From assembly GCA_024195265.1 (NCBI GenBank), contig JAJLRJ010000007.1, positions 5,848,058 through 5,912,057 of the forward strand: DNA of 64,000 nucleotides, given 5' to 3'. A program made the translations under genes and the position numbers. Shown here piece by piece: positions 63,400 through 64,000 of the stretch. The notes under the pieces were generated by a model, which did not search any database, had not been told where the DNA came from, and worked only from the letters and a program-made list of their open reading frames with translations. The stretch is from Dendrophyllia cribrosa. Its lineage: Eukaryota; Cnidaria; Anthozoa; Scleractinia; Dendrophylliidae. Positions within the stretch are counted from its first letter, which is position 1. Every line of letters starts with the position of its first letter.

Positions 63400-63604
63400 T
63401 ACTCCAGCATGTGGGAATGCGCGCGGTCTTTGAACGAAAGATCTGGAACGAGTGTGAATATGGAGAGTGGGACTGGGGAGAGACGCCTCACACGCCCGTG
63501 TGAGGCTCGCGTGCTTCGCGCGCGGGTATCCACGCTTCAGACCTTTTGGCGCTTCGCGCCTTTGCGAGCGAGCCAGCGGAAAAAAAACGACTGTTTTGCA
63601 GTCT
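63400..63604. mobile_element. End of a Mutator-like element related to 36027-37275
   Basis: GC-rich stretch (GCGCTTCGCGCC, GCGAGCGAGCCAGCGG) ending CGACTGTTTTGCAGTCTA. Read in reverse this is TAGACTGCAAAACAGTCGTT, which parallels TAGCCTGCAGAACAGGCGTT of the 36-kb element position by position. The partner end was not found. Confidence 0.55.
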
Positions 63605-63649
63605 ACCTCGAGGCCGGAATTATGATTATCATAAAATATTAAGTGGCCA

Positions 63650-64000
63650 TGAATTTATGATTACCATAATTTTGTGGCACAACTGTAGAAACCGAAGAAA
63701 GACTTAGTTCTAATCAACGATCTCGGCAAAATACAAAATACTCGGCAAAATCGCATCACGGCGCGCGAAGGACAACAAAGGTCAAGCATGGCTGGTGAGT
63801 GTATTATTTTGTAAAATAGAATAATTATGTTTCGTCATTAGTATGATCTTTTATTTTACCCGAGACAGCTCACACAGTTGTTCCAGTGTTTTCGTGAATT
63901 ACCGTCGTCCATCTTGGATTAGTCGAGCATTCCAATACTTTAACCCCAGATCCTCTCGGTTTCTATTGTTGTGCCACAAAATTATGGTAAACATAAATTT
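63650..64000. mobile_element. Inverted-repeat element reaching the window edge
   Basis: AATTTATGATTACCATAATT then TTGTGGCACAACTGTAGAAAC is mirrored by GGTTTCTATTGTTGTGCCAC then ATTATGGTAAACATAAATT at the extreme right. Between them is an ATGGCTG followed by GTGAGT (63788-63794) that could be a first coding exon. Confidence 0.6.

Overview
The window is intron-rich eukaryotic DNA from an animal, most likely an anthozoan cnidarian such as a stony coral. That placement is an inference from the invertebrate-like host proteins, the many short exons, and the density of small inverted-repeat elements, SINEs and minisatellites. It holds two host genes arranged head to head. On the minus strand, 354-38713, is the 5' portion of a class X unconventional myosin (MYO10). 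On the plus strand, 40946-62651, is a complete mitochondrial methylmalonyl-CoA mutase gene (MUT/MMUT). Their start codons are 2.2 kb apart.

MYO10 was traced through 40 coding exons whose phases all close, including two microexons of 14 and 23 nt. It encodes an SH3-like N-terminus, the motor head, IQ motifs, a long charged helix, the interleaved PH1/PH2 pair and part of PH3. The left edge cuts PH3, so the MyTH4 and FERM domains lie outside. A full-length, apparently intact L1-like LINE (14.8-20.1 kb) sits antisense in an intron of the motor domain, followed by a 3' fragment of another LINE.

MUT was traced through 21 exons giving about 747 residues, from a mitochondrial leader to the adenosylcobalamin-binding domain and stop codon. 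One junction, exon 2 to exon 3, keeps frame only if a second donor is used or if the assembly carries one extra G. The two genes have no obvious shared pathway; their adjacency is positional.

All the rest is intron or spacer filled with mobile DNA. The most frequent family is a roughly 280-bp CCAAT-rich MITE with nine copies, several touching splice sites. Others are hAT-like elements (CAG...CTG ends), a TTAA foldback, a Mutator-like element with a 9-bp target duplication, long palindromes, tRNA-derived SINEs, and a roughly 77-bp minisatellite present at two loci in opposite orientation. I found no rRNA genes, intact tRNA genes or CRISPR arrays. The best leads are the MITE/splice-site associations, the Mutator-like element, and an in-window empty-site/filled-site pair that defines a short element exactly.
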